64,000 nucleotides of DNA from Paracoccus sp. JM45. GTDB lineage: Bacteria; Pseudomonadota; Alphaproteobacteria; Rhodobacterales; Rhodobacteraceae. Below, piece after piece: positions 61,891-64,000 of this stretch; position 1 is the stretch's first letter; every line of letters begins with the position of its first letter. A model generated the notes under the pieces. That model did no database searches and had not been told where the DNA came from. It saw only the letters and a program-made list of their open reading frames with translations. Position numbers and translations under genes: made by a program. The stretch covers positions 1-64,000 of the forward strand of contig NZ_QQVY01000002.1 of assembly GCF_003590715.1 (NCBI RefSeq), given 5' to 3'.

Positions 61891-63263
61891 ACATGCCCCC
61901 ACAAATCATATTCGCCAGCCTCATCGACCGTTACGGTGACGATATCACCGGCTGTCAGGTCGTCAAACCCTTCATTAATGAAAAGATTGCCGTCGATTTC
62001 GGGGGCATCGGCCTTGGTCCGGCAGGTGGCACCATCTTCGTCGACGGAATCGACGATCACCTTAAGCCGGGTGCCGACCTTGGCTTCCAGCTTGGCCGCA
62101 CTGATGGCCTGCGCCTTTTCCATAAAGCGTTCGAAGCGTTCCTGTTTCACCTCGGCCGGAACATGGTCGGGCAGCAGGTTCGCCCGTGCACCCGCGACGT
62201 TTTCGTATTGGAAGGCACCGACACGATCCAGTTGCGCCTCGTCCAGCCAGTCCAGCAGGGTCTGGAATTCAGCCTCAGTTTCGCCGGGATAACCGACGAT
62301 GAAGGTCGACCGCAGGGTGATGTCAGGGCAGATGTTGCGCCATGCAGCGATCTCGTCCAGCGTTTTGGCCGCAGCAGCGGGGCGCGCCATGCGTTTCAGC
62401 ACATCGGGATGGGCGTGCTGGAACGGAATGTCCAGATAGGGCAGCACCAGACCGTCCGCCATCAGCGGGATCATGTCGCGCACATGCGGATAGGGATAGA
62501 CGTAATGCATCCGCACCCATGCCCCAAGCGACCCCAGATCGCGCGCCAGATCGGTAATATGTGCCCTATGTCCGCGTTCGGTTTCATGTTTGCGGTCCAA
62601 CCCATAGGCGCTGGTATCCTGAGAGATGACCAGCAGTTCCTTGACGCCCGCCTGCACCAGCTTTTCAGCCTCGCGCACGATGGCATGGGCGGGGCGGCTG
62701 ACCAGACGGCCACGCATGTCGGGGATGATGCAGAACTTGCACTTGTGATTGCAGCCCTCAGAAATCTTCAGATAGCTGTAGTGCCGCGGCGTCAGGCTGA
62801 CCCCGCTGGCCGGCAGCAGATCGATGAAGGGATCGGGCGACGGCGGCACGGCCTTGTGGACGGCATCCAGCACCAGCTCGTATTGATGCGGACCTGTCAC
62901 GGCCAACACCTTGGGGTGCGCGCCGGTGATATATTCGGGTTCGGCCCCCAGACAGCCGGTGACGATGACGCGACCGTTTTCGGTCAGCGCCTCGCCGATG
63001 GCATCAAGGCTTTCGGCCTTGGCGCTGTCCAGAAATCCGCAGGTGTTCACGATGACCGCATCCGCGCCCTGATAATCGGCGCTGATGGCGTAACCTTCGG
63101 CCCGCAGGCGTGTCAGGATACGTTCGCTGTCGACCAGCGCCTTGGGACAGCCAAGGCTGACCATGCCGATGGTTGGCTGGCCGTCGCGCCGATCACCGGG
63201 ACGGTCATCGGGGATACGGGCACGGGCAAGGTCGGGGCGAAGATCGGGCGGATTTGTTTGCAT
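61887..63263 (-). CDS. rimO: Ribosomal protein S12 methylthiotransferase RimO
   Basis: A 458-residue radical-SAM enzyme methylthiolating Asp of ribosomal protein S12. The N-terminal MTTase domain binds a cluster through [20 protein letters not shown] and VTGCLGAEP. The radical-SAM motif CxxxCxxC is [15 protein letters not shown]-terminal TRAM domain ([24 protein letters not shown]) completes the family layout. It is about 15 residues longer than E. coli RimO at the N-terminus. The sulfotransferase gene is translationally coupled behind it. Confidence 0.95.
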   Translation of the reverse strand: MQTNPPDLRPDLARARIPDDRPGDRRDGQPTIGMVSLGCPKALVDSERILTRLRAEGYAISADYQGADAVIVNTCGFLDSAKAESLDAIGEALTENGRVIVTGCLGAEPEYITGAHPKVLAVTGPHQYELVLDAVHKAVPPSPDPFIDLLPASGVSLTPRHYSYLKISEGCNHKCKFCIIPDMRGRLVSRPAHAIVREAEKLVQAGVKELLVISQDTSAYGLDRKHETERGHRAHITDLARDLGSLGAWVRMHYVYPYPHVRDMIPLMADGLVLPYLDIPFQHAHPDVLKRMARPAAAAKTLDEIAAWRNICPDITLRSTFIVGYPGETEAEFQTLLDWLDEAQLDRVGAFQYENVAGARANLLPDHVPAEVKQERFERFMEKAQAISAAKLEAKVGTRLKVIVDSVDEDGATCRTKADAPEIDGNLFINEGFDDLTAGDIVTVTVDEAGEYDLWGHV

Positions 63264-63386
63264 CGGCTGCGTATAAGCGATTCGTGCGCGCACGAAAAGA
63301 CGGCGCTTGCGTGAAAGCGACTGCAACTTTTCACAATGACCACGCGTATCTGGGAAATATGTCCCATTCACCACAGGTCATGCCCC

Positions 63387-63743
63387 ATGCGATATCCCTT
63401 GCCCAGCCTTGCCGCCGCAGCCCTGACACTGTTTTTCCCGATGGTTGCCGCCGCTGAACGTATCACCGACCGCGATGATTTCATCCGGCTGGTCAACCAG
63501 CGCCGGTTGACCACCATGGGCGTCACATTGGCCGTCAGCCCCGATGGCAGGATCGGAGGACGCGCGTTCGGGTCCGATGTGCAGGGCGAATGGACATGGG
63601 ACAAAGGCTGGTTCTGTCGCAGCCTTGCGTGGGGCAGCCGGACATGGCCGAACAACTGTCAGCTGGTCACGAAAGACGGGGACAAGCTGAAATTCACCTC
63701 GGATCAGGGGGCGGGCGAAAGCGCAACGCTGCGAATCCGCTAA
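63387..63743 (+). CDS. Small secreted protein of unknown function
   Basis: A 118-residue exported protein. Signal peptide residues 1-23 end MVAAAE. The mature part has a compact beta-rich pattern: LTTMGVTLAVSPDGRIGGRAFG, VQGEWTWDKGWFCRSLAWGS, NNCQLVTKDGDKLKFTSDQG. Two Cys could pair. Similar short Rhodobacteraceae proteins are, as I recall, sometimes labelled dihydrodipicolinate reductase, which the sequence does not support since no Rossmann motif is present. It is divergent from rimO, 123 bases away. Confidence 0.7.
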   Translation: MRYPLPSLAAAALTLFFPMVAAAERITDRDDFIRLVNQRRLTTMGVTLAVSPDGRIGGRAFGSDVQGEWTWDKGWFCRSLAWGSRTWPNNCQLVTKDGDKLKFTSDQGAGESATLRIR

Positions 63744-63799
63744 GTCACTCTCGCCTGAACGTGATTTCCTGTTCGGGCAACATCGCGCAAGATAGGGCC

Positions 63800-64000
63800 A
63801 TGATGACATTTCGCGCCCTGACCCTTGCCTTGATGACCCTGACGCCACTGGCGGGGTATGCCGAAACACGCGATGTCGGGCGTTTCATTGACGTCACCAA
63901 TGATCGCGGCGGTAATGTGCTGGAAATGGTCCAGACGCGGCAACAGCTGGAAAGAAGCGGTAAGGACATCCGCATTCGCGGGTATTGCCGGTCGGCCTGC
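63800..64000 (+). CDS. Exported protein, cut by the window end
   Basis: Sixty-seven codons are visible. Met-Met-Thr start, a signal peptide ending PLAGYA-ET near residue 21, then VGRFIDVTNDRGGNVLEMV and IRIRGYCRSAC at the edge. The Arg-Gly-Tyr-Cys-Arg-Ser-Ala-Cys ending resembles periplasmic ClpP/crotonase-like proteins in which a Ser-Ala-Cys segment forms the would-be active site. It follows the small secreted protein by 56 bases on the same strand. The rest lies outside the window. Confidence 0.65.
   Translation, partial: MMTFRALTLALMTLTPLAGYAETRDVGRFIDVTNDRGGNVLEMVQTRQQLERSGKDIRIRGYCRSAC

Noticed and set aside
61776..63314. 512-codon plus-strand frame opposite rimO
   Set aside because: Antisense to the radical-SAM motif of RimO; no independent evidence.
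1..64000. CRISPR array, toxin-antitoxin module, prophage or insertion sequence
   Set aside because: No regularly spaced repeats, transposase, integrase, cas or phage structural genes were seen on either strand.

Overview
The window is a GC-rich (roughly 60% by eye) piece of bacterial chromosome from the Alphaproteobacteria, most likely the Rhodobacterales (Rhodobacteraceae/Roseobacter group). The clues are the moaE-moaD-pgsA-uvrC run, an ECF sigma factor with an NrsF anti-sigma factor, a plant-type GshA, a PyrB-linked dihydroorotase-like protein without metal ligands, a DUF6478-type protein and the carboxyspermidine pathway. Genes are dense, often overlap by ATGA or GTGA, and lie in short operons on both strands. 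I see no phage, insertion sequence, CRISPR array, rRNA or integrase. This is ordinary core chromosome; the interest lies in regulatory RNAs and sites, overlooked small genes and a few degenerate proteins.

Region by region. 1-6.7 kb: guanidine exporter under a guanidine-II riboswitch, UbiH-like hydroxylase, pyrimidine nucleotidase, a GntR regulator-AlkA glycosylase-esterase operon, an HNH nuclease, an unlisted 57-aa membrane protein, and the ECF sigma/NrsF pair with a recognisable promoter. 6.8-16.6 kb: dapA, soluble lytic transglycosylase, DMT transporter, inositol-phosphatase family protein, divergent metR/metF with two tandem MetR-like sites, a DUF2235 hydrolase, ornithine decarboxylase with a long leader, and a DUF1428 protein. 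16.7-25.6 kb: valS, a HisC-like aminotransferase with a stand-alone Lrp sensor domain, a MATE pump, and pyrB-pyrC'-plsY. 25.6-35.4 kb: a small membrane protein, gshA, moaE/moaD/pgsA/uvrC, then a coupled run of LacI regulator, S49 peptidase, an unlisted 39-aa membrane protein, Ca2+/Na+ antiporter and FolM-like reductase.

35.5-45.5 kb: tRNA-Arg(CCT), an unclassified multi-pass membrane protein, two small secreted proteins, an AI-2E family permease, the carboxynorspermidine dehydrogenase/decarboxylase pair, a DUF6478 pair, and phhA/phhB with a divergent Lrp regulator. 45.5-64 kb: cardiolipin synthase, accD-folC, an acyl-CoA synthetase, Kbp, a CAP-domain lipoprotein, an ABC exporter, an MTA/SAH nucleosidase-like protein, zapE, a DsbA-like protein, a second HNH nuclease, an outer-membrane barrel protein, a GIY-YIG nuclease pseudogene behind ettA, a sulfotransferase coupled to rimO, and a secreted protein followed by a gene cut by the window end.

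Linked functions: ornithine decarboxylase (about 15 kb) and the two carboxyspermidine enzymes (about 40-42 kb) together form an S-adenosylmethionine-independent spermidine route. MetR/MetF and the MTA/SAH nucleosidase-like protein touch methionine metabolism. PgsA, PlsY, cardiolipin synthase, AccD and the acyl-CoA synthetase cover phospholipid synthesis. A G-run hairpin repeat occurs at three intergenic sites.
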